From assembly GCF_022458985.1 (NCBI RefSeq), contig NC_061782.1:26655672-26719671 (forward strand): 64,000 bases of DNA, written 5' to 3'. The notes beneath the pieces were generated by a model. That model saw only the letters and a program-made list of their open reading frames with translations. It searched no databases and was not told where the DNA came from. Below, piece after piece: positions 33,207-43,393 of this stretch. This DNA is from Mugil cephalus (lineage: Eukaryota > Chordata > Actinopteri > Mugiliformes > Mugilidae). Position 1 is the stretch's first letter, and each line of letters opens with the position of its first letter. The position numbers and the translations under genes were made by a program.

Positions 33207-34435
33207 TAACCCTTTATATGTCAGTGTTCATGATGGCATTGAAATCTTTTTGAAAACACCAAAAAATTGGAATATTTTCAATAATCTAAATGCAAAGTGG
33301 ATTTTTCTTGGGGGATTATTAGATCCTTTGATGTGTCAATCATTAGTAGCAACATTGCATTTGATGAGTTTTTATTATTATTATTTATTTTATTTTTTTT
33401 GTAGTGCCCAATATAAAAAAATACTCCCATTAAAACCAATTGAAAATCAATTGAAACAAAGTGCTGCAAGCTGCACTTTGACTTTTTTCACATTCAGACC
33501 CATTCTCTCCCTCTTTTAAGTGACAGGATAAAAGATATAGCTGAAAAACCCTCAATTACACACACACACACACATGCAAACACACAAACAGACACCCAGG
33601 TCAATGCAAAGATCACTATGAACCCACTCGCCTCCATGACCACAGTAGGGCAACAGTAACATTTTATTTTTTGTAAACAACATTTCAAAGTGTGTGCACA
33701 AACATGCATATGCAGTACATACATGTGGGTGTGTGACTTCAGTTCACTCCAGAGGAATGTACAAACTTTGTAAATCTATTTTCCACACTTGATGCAGGTG
33801 TTGGTTCCTTCCTCCTTTGACCAGTGTAGCGCATGCACAGTCAACTTTTGTGGGATATGAAGGTTCCTGGGTACCTACTAATACAAGCTGTGTCTACCCT
33901 TGCTGGGGCCCTCATGCTTCTGCTACACTGGCTTAGTGTGCAGGGGAACCTCTGTTGCGTCTATTTTACGGACCAGATCCCCTGGGGAAATTTGCTCGGT
34001 TTGTACAATTTGCTCTGGTTGCATGATGGATACACAGCCGTCCTCAGCACAAAAGTGTTGAAAGCAACGACAACCAGGATGTTGTACAACAAAATCAGTG
34101 GCCAACAGCAAGTCTTTCAGTGACAGCTGCAGGCACCTAAATACTGCAAAAGAAGAAAAGAAGACATTTAGAAATTATAATATAATATAATATAATATAG
34201 GTCATGAGCATGCGTGGGTTCATAGTGATCTCTGCATTGACCTGGGTGTCTGTGTGAGCGTGTGTTTGCATGCATGTGTGTATGTAGTTGAGGTGGTTTC
34301 AACTATATCTTACAAAAAAAATACAAACAAAAATAAAAACCTATCGAAATCAATGTTGCTACTAATCAATGACATGTCCAAGGCTCTAATAATCCCCCCA
34401 AGAAAAATCCACTCTCTATGGAGCCCCTAAAGAGA
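33207..34435. repeat. Long inverted repeat with spacer
   Basis: The left arm (33293-33363 and 33530-33641) is matched by the reverse complement of the right arm (34350-34418 and 34198-34320). Shared phrases are 'gtggatttttcttggggg', 'attagtagcaacattg', 'agacacccaggtcaatgca' and 'gatcactatgaaccca'. The left arm has about 165 extra bases. The spacer 33642-34197 holds a plus and a minus short frame (minus: LLATDFVVQHPGCRCFQHFC), neither assigned. TTAACCCTTTATATG at 33207 resembles a piggyBac-type end. Likely a DNA transposon with long terminal inverted repeats. Confidence 0.65.
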
Positions 34436-35219
34436 CATAGGGGGAAAAAAAATAATAAGAAGAAATATCCATGTAGGTGCCAAATTGTTCATTTTGTTTG
34501 TTTCTTGTGGGTGTTGTGCACATTTGTGCCAGTAGGTGACAGTATCTTTAGACCTCTGCTACATTAGGGCTACGGAGCAATGAAAAGACGTAACTCATGT
34601 GCGTCCAAACAACGTCTAAATTTGGTAGAAAAGTGAAATGTGAAAAGCCGTCATTTTCAGGTTGTTGAAAAAACGTCTACAGAGATGTCCCTGAATTAGT
34701 CTTCATTATGATATTGTATATTCATAATTAATCAAATGTTATGAAATACATAATCACAAATTCATGATTGAATTTTAACTCAAGAATTAGACATAATTCA
34801 CAGTGAAATATTTATTGTTTCCAATTTACATTAACGTATAAAAATAAAAGTTTTTCAATACCTAAGAAATTAACATTTAACAACAAACGCAAACACATGG
34901 CGGTAACATAATGTTTACAATATTTGACTGCAAAAAGTGCACAAAAAAACTAAAAAGTTCACCCCCTTAAAAAAAAGACATAATTCACAAAAAAAGTAAA
35001 AGATTAGTTCTCCATAATATGTAATAACAATTTTAATAATATTTTAAAATACCTATTTTCTCATTTCAGTCAGTCAGTCATAAGCCAATGTAGCTGTGCC
35101 AATATTTTGATTATATTATAAATGTTTATTTTGATATTATCTAGGTGATCATTCCCAAAACTGTGTGATGGTGTCTGTATTTCTGTTTTAGTTTTTTGTT
35201 TTTTGATTTATTGATATAC
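34436..35219. other. AT-rich spacer, no gene recognised
   Basis: It contains 'aacaacgtctaaatttggta' and 'aaaaaacgtctacagagatg', phrases typical of teleost repeats, but no boundaries could be set. Confidence 0.35.
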
Positions 35220-36080
35220 ATAGTTCCGGTTTAGTCGTCGTAGCACGGGGGACCTTAATTAATGACGCACAGAGTGTGACGCATGTGCAGTGTAGCCACA
35301 CCTTCCCGCCCAGAACTTGGGAAGAGTGTATAATGGTAAGCTGTGTAGGGATGCTCTCTCTCATTAAACTATGCTAGCATGTTTAAAAGTTGGTTCTTCT
35401 GTTGGAAACGTTCTGAAAATGTAGGGTCAGGTTGTTTGTAATGTTTTGGTGTGTTTTAGGTATTGTAAAAATGTTGTTTCTATTAGTTTGGTCAGTTTTG
35501 AGCCTAATTTGTATGTTTTCTGTCCTGTTGCAGCTGCTGAGAGAGCTTGTGCCTGTGTCTCTGCTCACTGTGTCCCCCCTGCTCTTATAGGTTCGTCACT
35601 AAATTCATTATTAAATGGTTAAAACTGTTAATTTTATAATTGTAAATGGTCTGCCTAGAGGGATATCCACAGTATGAGTGTGTTGTACTAATTAAAGGAC
35701 ATAGGACACATAGAAAGAACGTTTTTATTTTATTGAAATAGTGACCCAGGTCACTTTGAATATGCTATATATTGCTTTGTTTGTTGTTTATTATTGATGT
35801 AAATTAATTTATAAATGCAAAATTCATATTTAATGGCACATTTTGGTGTGTACATTTTATTTGTAATCATATATGTATATTCATTTTCCTTAAAAACAAA
35901 AGGCCCAGAACTTGGGAAGAGTGTATAATGCTGCTGAGAGAGAGCTTGTGCCTGTGTCTCTGCTCACTGTGTCCCCCCTGCTCTGATAGGGAATAAAGTG
36001 CTTATCCCACATTCTGGCCCTGGAGCATTTATTCTTCAAGCAACCAGATGAAAGCTGCTACACCAACTTGGCAGGAGGCT
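35220..36080 (+). repeat. LTR-like or exon-like sequence in two versions
   Basis: Version 1 has GCCCAGAACTTGGGAAGAG...TATAATG (35308-35335), then GTAAGC...TTGCAG (35336-35533), then CTGCTGAGAGAGCTTGTG...TATAG (35534-35590). Version 2 (35903-35989) has the same two blocks joined with no intervening 198 bases, then GGAATAAAGTGCTTATCCC. The 198-base difference starts GT and ends AG. The sequence has promoter- and polyadenylation-like parts as in an LTR, but no protein frame was found. Confidence 0.5.
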
Positions 36081-36379
36081 AGGCTGTGATGATGCAGTTC
36101 CATCAAAGCAACACAACACTAATGTAAAATCTAATTAGTTGACGTTACTTCAAGTATGTAAACCTGTTGCCTCAAAAAAATGAAGAAATTCATATAATTC
36201 ATATAACTTAATAGCCATGCTTAGTGTTAACTTATTTTTTTCATTTTGTGTGGACTGCTTGATACAAATTTAACCGTACTTAGAATTACTAAATACCTAC
36301 TACTTACTACTCACTCTTTTTTTTTTCAGTTTACTTAAATTAAACAAACCAATTTCCTTGAATGGGTCCTTGTCCTTCT

Positions 36380-36410
<31 letters not shown>

Positions 36411-36429
36411 CATTTCTTATCTATTTAGC
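36081..36429. other. Spacer with CT microsatellite
   Basis: A (CT)n run lies at about 36378-36406. Otherwise nothing recognised. Confidence 0.5.
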
Positions 36430-36645
36430 TGTTATACCTATGTAAGCCTATGTAAGCCCAAACAACAGATAAACTGCCTGAGGCAAGTTTTTAATACGAT
36501 CCATGACAATACCTCCCTCCAGAACGATGGCAGTGGAGATGGGCTGGAGGTCTACTAAACTTGGACCCTCATGAGGACTATCTTCACTGACAACTGTCAG
36601 CACACCAGCAGCGCATTCTAGGGCCTCGTCTCTCGCTGTATCCTA
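36430..36645 (-). pseudogene. Fragment of a teleost multi-copy gene of unknown function
   Basis: After a TCTTTGTAG acceptor-like site on the minus strand an open stretch reads DTARDEALECAAGVLTVVSE, then LVDLQPISTAIVLEGGIVMD and LPQAVYLLFGLT before TAG. The combination 'STAI.LEG.IVMD...LPQA..LLFGLTYAL' is familiar from uncharacterised multi-copy teleost proteins. It ends by a stop just where the family continues (YALHL). Function is unknown. Confidence 0.45.
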
Positions 36646-38022
36646 CAAAGACACACACACACACATATTCTTCATGAATACTACTTCATTTGGTATGGTT
36701 AAACTAAAGCTATGGTCCACAAAGTCCATATATTCTTGAAGAGTGACACTGACTTTTCAACCTGGACTCCTGCTCCTTAGATTAACAATGAATTAATGTG
36801 TACAGTGTTTATGTGGCAAATTTCATTTTTATTTACTGGCTGTTTAAATACCTCTCAGATTAGCTGTGGAGGAATTGCTATACAAAATACATCAATCATT
36901 GTACAAAATGTATATTGTATATTGTACAGATAGAATTACATCCTCTATGTAAGCACAGATATAGTTCTATGTTATTTTAGACCAAACTTTTTATCATGTG
37001 CTAGTACTTAGAGCGCATGCCTTTGATAATTCACTGGAGTCGTCACCAAGTAAAATAGGAATGCCTTTGAGGACAACAGAGCGAAGTAGTCACGTCTGGT
37101 GTCTAATAATACGCCGAGAGAAAAGACGAGTTAACAGAGTAATTTGCAAGGCACAAGTCAGACAAGAAATACAATAGGTTGGGCGAGTTGGGCTCTGTTC
37201 GTGGAAATTCACAAACTGCCGGGATCAGTCTCTCATAGTGAGTCAGTACCTCCATAAAAAACTCCAACTCCGACAGCGGGTGTGCGCGTGCACGTGACGA
37301 GCATGCCTGCGACCGTTAGTTTCTCCTCAAATTTAACGTGACAAAAGTGTTTAATGTTCCCTGTTTTCAACACCGAGGAAGTCGTGGGTTGAAAACATTG
37401 ACCAAGTTCAGTCAAGATTTAGCCACGTTATGTCCAGAATATAGTTCAGCTAGCGCAGAGCTCTATAGCTCTGAGCTAGCGTTAGCCGACATTACTACAC
37501 ACGTCATTACTAGCAAACACGAAAAATATGGCGCTTACTTACAGAAACAAAACGGTCTAAAACAAGGGTAAAATATTACTCACCAAATGAGTGTTCCAAG
37601 CACACGAATGCTGAAAATAACGTTAACGAGTGCCGTTGCAGGGATTACGCCCAGCTCCTCGTCCGTTGCAGGTATGTTGTTAACCGTTAAATGTAGAAAG
37701 GAAGGAGCTGCGCATGCCCACAGGTTGAAGAAAAAAAAAAGCGGGCGAAGTTTTCAAATCATAACCGAAGCAAAAGTACTAATACCACTCTGTGAAACTA
37801 CTCTGTTAATTACATCTCCTGCAGTGAAATTTTCAATGAAGTAAAAACATATATCCACAAAAAGAAATACTTAAAATCTTAAAAGAAAAAGTAGCATACT
37901 ACTGATTATTATTATATATCACGTAGGCCTGTGTATTATTACATATGTAGTGATGTAAAAAGTACAATATTACCCTCTGAAATGTAGAGTGAAATTTTTC
38001 TTCTTCTTTTTTTTTCTTTTTT
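36646..38022. other. Spacer with a palindrome; no gene recognised
   Basis: GCTAGCGCAGAGCT / AGCTCTGAGCTAGC at about 37450-37481 form a 14-base-arm hairpin. Frames around 37230-37850 are short and not family-like. It might include upstream sequence of the gene fragment at 36430-36645, since that lies on the minus strand. Confidence 0.4.
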
Positions 38023-38192
38023 TTTGGACTAAATTTGGACCACAATGGACAGGCTAAACACAGCCCAAATTTCAACGACTATTTTTGGACTAAATGTGGA
38101 CCACAGTTGACGGGCTAAACACAACCCAATTTTCAATGACTATTTTTGGACTAAATTTGGACCACAGTGGACGGGCTAAACACAACCCAAAA
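38023..38192. repeat. About 62-bp tandem repeat, nearly three units
   Basis: The phrases 'tttttggactaaatttggac' and 'gggctaaacacaaccca' recur three times at a 62-63 base period. Directly adjoins family A copy A4. Confidence 0.88.
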
Positions 38193-39418
38193 ACCGTGTG
38201 GTGTTTGGTGGGCACTACTTAGAGGGAGAGACCGTGTGTGACGCTGTGAACTTTTCTCTTTCCACGCTAGTCCTGGCCACAATTTACACACTAGACACAA
38301 GATTTTTTCTGCAGTTGTAGACAAACTTGTTCTGACTCTCACAAGGACCCATGTTTTTAACTCGCACATGTATCCAAAATATTTACTCTAGAAGGACAAA
38401 AAACATATCAAAGTCTTCAGGAAGGTCTTACGACGCCCATGGTCTCCATGTTTTTCAGATAGGAGCTACTGTTTTGTCACAGCAAGCCCAAATGTGAGAC
38501 CAGCAAAACGGGGGAAAATCTGCCTATTTCTCCACATCTCTCTGCCCCGGCCCAGCGCGCTTCTGTCATCATCGATGACCACCTTGAGTTGACACAGCAA
38601 CCTGTGACCCGCAGGCCACAGCTGAGACCAGTTCATTATTTAGGGACTCCTCTGATGTCTCTGCTGTTAACCCGTTTAATCCCAAATTTTTCCCTGCATA
38701 AGTGCATGCATCTCATACCTTAGACCTCCCTAGTACATAAAATGTATGATTTGTTTTTTAAATTTCATGTTGATTATGTATGTATATATGAAAAAGTAGG
38801 TTATATACTCCTTATATACTGCAACAATTGTTGCATTTATTGTCTTTGTTTTATTGCATTTCAGGGTTTCGTTTTCATTTGAGCATTTTCCTTTATTGCG
38901 CTGCGGGGTGTCAACCTCTGGGCATCTTCTTATTCAGCTTGGTAGCCTACTGTGGGGGAATCACTAGTATCAAGTGATATTGTACATCCCTTAGGGGTTT
39001 GGGGTATACAGAATACACACCTAAAACCTAGCCTATCATAAAACCTGGCATAACACTTATCATGACTATGTTTTATGCAAGTGGCAACAAATGTTGCCAT
39101 GCTTATATTTATTCTTCTTATGACCAGAAAATGCACAAAGGCATATAGTTCACATCATATATCAGTAGTAGACCCTTTTAAGTATGCATGTTGAAAATAT
39201 TTTAGTTATACCATCACATTAAGGTAATTTACCTACTTCCTGTGAGTTAAGTGTGCTAACTGTGGGTTAACTGTGGTAACTGTAAGCTGACTGTGCTAAC
39301 CCTGAGCTAATTGTGCTAAATGTAGGCAAACTGTGCTAACTCTCATGATTACAGAGATGAGACCCCCGGCAGTAGCCCCCCGTAGCCCTTTCAGAATTTC
39401 CCAGAGGGAATTTTCTAG
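38193..39418 (+). mobile_element. Family A HINE-like element (A4) with internal foreign sequence
   Basis: 38200-38665 is collinear with 7155-7580 and 18770-19045 ('ggccacaatttacacactag', 'aggtcttacgacgc', 'cacagctgagaccagttcat'). From about 38668 (TTAACCCGTTTAATCCC) to 39240 the sequence is unrelated. Then the 'gctaactgtg' tandem motif resumes, ending CCCGTAGCCC, the hairpin AATTTCCC-AGA-GGGAATT and CTAG at 39415-39418. The inserted block starts with a TTAA-CCC motif, as in piggyBac-like elements, but its right end was not found. Confidence 0.6.
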
Positions 39419-40361
39419 TTATGTATGTAATCAGGTGGGTTAATCGGCGCAAGTGCGCACACAGGGGAAGCCATATGGTTTTTGACCGTGCCAAGGAGTG
39501 TAGCATGTAGAGTTCAGAATGTAATGTGTAGTGTTGTATCCAAAAATAAATCCGCGACACCGGGTTAGCTCAGACTACTGAGCTAGGCTAATCGCTATCT
39601 GAGGTGCTAACAGCTGGCTAACATGGTGGCCTCACTCCCGGTTTGATGCCATTTGTCCCGACTAAAATATAATATACAACACATTAAATACAGTAATGAT
39701 TTGGAGATTAATGTCTTTAATTTTAAAAATATTAGCGTTCTGTTACAAGTCATGAGTCACATTTCACATCTGGGCTATAACAAAATTCGATGATGGAGTG
39801 ATGACTTTCAAAGTGTTCTCTGCCCAGATTTTAAGTCTTGATAGTTTAGTTCTTCATCTAATATAGAACATCTGGATCACCTGAATTTTACACAGACAAA
39901 TAGACATGTAAAATGATGTATGTGTTATATGTACATAATGTGTATGTGTACAGAATACTATGATACGCATACGAATACGCATATTCACATTTTGTTTCCT
40001 CGATCTTAATTTATATTGCCATTTAACTTAAACTACTATCATATAACCTTGTTTCAATATCTAGACTAACATTATGTATGGACCCATACTCTAATATAAC
40101 ATTAATATTTTTTTTTTCCCGTATTTTACTGTAACATTGGTCGTATGGAAAAAGTAACAAGACATTAATGTTTCGTACTTTACGTGGTGGATTAATACTT
40201 CCCAAATGGACACATTTTACGTATAAGTATCATTAATTATTATAAAAAAAATTCACCCCCGTACAGTTGTCATGAATAGTGAAATAAACCATTGAGACCA
40301 AACCTGTTTTTTGTACCAGGTTGTAAACATGTTTAATACTGCTGTAAAGTTGACCTTTTAA
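39419..40361. other. Spacer, no gene recognised
   Basis: AT-rich; no protein-like frame. Nothing else is seen before the next transposon. Confidence 0.4.
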
Positions 40362-40951
40362 CAGTTTTTCTCCATTGGTTTGGCTCATTTCTTGAAACAG
40401 AAATTACATTCTCAAAACAACATGGACAAACCTCCAAACCACTTGGCAATTGTTGACAACGGAATTGTATTTCTCATTGATTTCATCACTTTGTAAATGT
40501 CTTAGTACATCTTTGCAAATGATTAAGTACAGGTAGCCTACAGTTAGCACAGCTAGCCTACATTTAGCACAACTTCCAAGTGAATAGATCCTGTTGGTCT
40601 AAACTGATTGATTGATTCTCAGTTTAATGGTTGTTCTCTCCAAAACATGTCAGCATCAATTCATTCTATAAGTCATCACATGCAAAATAGTCTATTCAAT
40701 CGTCAAAATAACTCAAGAACCTAATACCATGAATCCATGAATACCATATATGAATCTCTTGGAACATTTGATAAATTGATTAATTGACAGTCAGGTTAAT
40801 CTACAGCTTGACTAACGAAGGAGGAGTTTCACACATCTCAGATGACCAATCAAACAATATGTTTAGTTACCTGACAGGTGCTGTCCACGATTGTGAATGC
40901 TGCCAAAGATGTATATATAGAGCTTGACCAGGACTAGTACAATTTCTGAAC

Positions 40952-41325
40952 ATGGAGGCACCTGGCCAAGTAAATGAACAAGGGCAACTGCCTGCTCAAG
41001 GAAGAGGAAGAAGAAGAGGAGGAGGAGTAAGGGTGCGTGGTGGTAGAATAGGGGGAAGAGGTCGAGGAGCAAGAAGACACCATGCCGTTCCAGATGAAAT
41101 TCGGGCCACACTTATAGACCATGTTATCAACCATCGGCTCACAATGGCAGAGGCAGGTTGCAGAGTGCAGCCTAATGTGCCCCGCTCACAGTCTCCTCCA
41201 TCATCCAAACCTTTCGCAGGAAAAACAGGTATGTATTCAGTCAATGATGGAATTATATGTTGAATAGGACAGCACACTGTGCATAAAGCAAGAGATGTAA
41301 TTTACTCATTTACCTATTCATTTAG

Positions 41326-41409
<84 letters not shown>

Positions 41410-42529
41410 AGGCCTACAGTAATATCTTACCTCAATGGGATGTTATGACACTAAAAATGACAAATAAACTATTGAATTATTGATGATACAGTTCACAGTA
41501 GTATAACAGTGCAGTGATGCATTACAATTGTGGTAAAGTTACTGTAAGCAAAACAACAATACAATTACATTAGTAACTCATTCTGTAAGGCATACATAAG
41601 GCATACATTACAAATGGTAATACAGTGTTGTCCTTTGAATTGTATGTCTAGGATTGGACAATAACCTTGCATGGGTGGCAGAGGAAAGCTTCTCAATGAC
41701 CAACAAGAACAAAACATCTATAACATGGAGATGGCAAATAATGCCATCACTGAGACAGATACGCACTGCAATCACACAAGACAATGCGATATTCTAAAAT
41801 GTCAACCCTATAAGCATCTCCACAATAAACTGGATATTGAACAAGCATCAGATGACCATGAAGCAACTTTACAGGTTACCATTTGAGAGGAACTGTGGTA
41901 GAGTGAAAGAGCTGCGGTACCAGTATGTACATGTAAGTCAGTTACTGGTTGTCTATCATTATAAACTTTTTACAATTAAGCAGTGGTTCGCAAACTTTTT
42001 TGGCTTCAGTACCCCCTTTACCTGATGTCTGAATCCAAGTATTCGCTTAATTAGTGCCTCCCAAGCAGATCTATCTAATACTGTGGATTTTACTGTAACA
42101 TTTCAGTATGTCTAGTCATTGATGATTTCCCCCTCTTTTTTTTTTCTTACTCTGTTGTACAGAATAATGGCATTGCAAGGAAATGAGACCCCTCACATCC
42201 TCGTGTTTGTGGATGAAGCTGGCTTCAACTTGGCCAAGGGCCGAAGACATGGCTGTAATATTACTGGCCACCGGGCCACGGTGGATGTCCCAGGCCACCG
42301 TGGGGGCAATATAACTATGCGTGCTGCCATTTCTGAGAATGGTGTGGCCAATCACATCCCCAGTCTTGGCCCATACAATACACAGAAGCTCCTCATCTTC
42401 TTGGACTGCCTTCATTCTAATTTGATCCCTGAAAATGAGAGCGGTCTCGTAGGGCCTCCCCTACCAAAGTATGTAATTGTGTGGGACAATGTGTGGAATA
42501 TATGGAAGTTACTTTATGTGTGTGAATAA
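40952..42529 (+). pseudogene. IS630/Tc1-like transposase (DDE_3), broken, three exons
   Basis: Exon 1 starts MEAPGQVNEQGQLPAQGRGR with an Arg/Gly-rich tail typical of this teleost family, then VPDEIRATLIDHVINHRLTM, a helix-turn-helix. A one-base loss near 41190 shifts the frame before SSIIQTFRRKNR, which ends at a GTATGT donor. Exon 2 (GGRGKLLNDQQEQNI) is frame-broken. Exon 3 follows TTGTACAG and has FVDEAGFNLAKGRR (first catalytic Asp), TVDVPGHRGGNITM and YVIVWDN (second Asp). The third acid (NPIEEFF region) is missing. DDE transposase by family; inactive. Confidence 0.75.
41327..41406. repeat. GT microsatellite in the transposase intron
   Basis: About 38-39 GT units within the intron following exon 1. 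Confidence 0.95.
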
Positions 42530-43393
42530 AAATGGTTACAATTTCCTTGGCAGTAGCTTGAGTGTAATAAGACAGTACCTTGAGTGCAATGTGTGAAGTC
42601 AAACCTTGGAGGGTACTCTTACTGTAAAGTCCTATTTTTTCTTTTTTATTCAGTTTTATACACAATTGTATTCTGTTACCTAGAAAAAAAAAAACTACAG
42701 CACAGTAACCATTGTGAATGAAGGACTGGGCTAAGACTGAGAGGTGGACATAAGGGATATTTCAATGGTCCTCTGCCATAGTGACAAAACATCTAACCAT
42801 TTTGACTTGCAGTGCTCACACAATGCCAAAGGGATAATGCATTTTGGGGGCACTGACTGTTTATATGAGAAAGAAATTTAGTTTTGACACATGAGTGAAC
42901 TGTTTTGGGAGAGATATGAGCTTTTGAAGGTGAACAATGGTGTTACTGAACCATCCAGGTTATTTTGGCAAAAGCACCAAGAGTGTTGAGAATGTCCAGA
43001 TATTTTGCCTTTTGGTGGCACTGACTATTTATATGGGAAAGGAATTTAGTTTTGAAGCATAAGTGAATGGTTTTGGGAGAGATATGAGCTTTTGCAAGTG
43101 AACTGTTGTCCTGAACTGTAAGACTGTTCTGCCAAATGATCTTAGAGCTTTGAGAATGTAATTTCTATTTCAAGGAATGAGCCAAACCAATGGAAAAAAC
43201 TGCATGTATTTCTTTGCATGTAAAAGTACATTTTCTTGCTGTCAACATAATCAACTGTTGTGCCAAAGCAAATTGATTTAGGTAGAAAAGCGTACATCAT
43301 ACATGTTGATGAACTACCAACATATAAAACCATGATAATGCTAGCTAATGCTAGCTTGCTAAGAGAGGTCGTTTTTTCTAAAATGGTGGTGTT

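Larger units (their letters stand above)
40362..43202 (+). mobile_element. IS630/Tc1-superfamily DNA transposon with introns
   Basis: The outer about 55 bases at 40362-40417 (CAGTTTTTCTCCATTGG...) are inverted at 43149-43202 (...CCAATGGAAAAAACTG) with few mismatches. Inside are a TATA-like GTATATATAG (40911-40920), transposase exons (40952-41230, about 41650-41930, 42163-42470) and a 3' part with a roughly 160-base tandem duplication (about 42830-42991 and 42996-43160). A reversed fragment of family A motif lies at 40531-40577. The transposase is broken and truncated, so the element is non-autonomous now. No clear TA target duplication was identified. Confidence 0.75.

Noticed and set aside
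40952..41277. Arg/Gly-rich RNA-binding host protein
   Set aside because: The Arg/Gly stretch is the known N-terminal feature of this transposase family and lies inside matching terminal inverted repeats.
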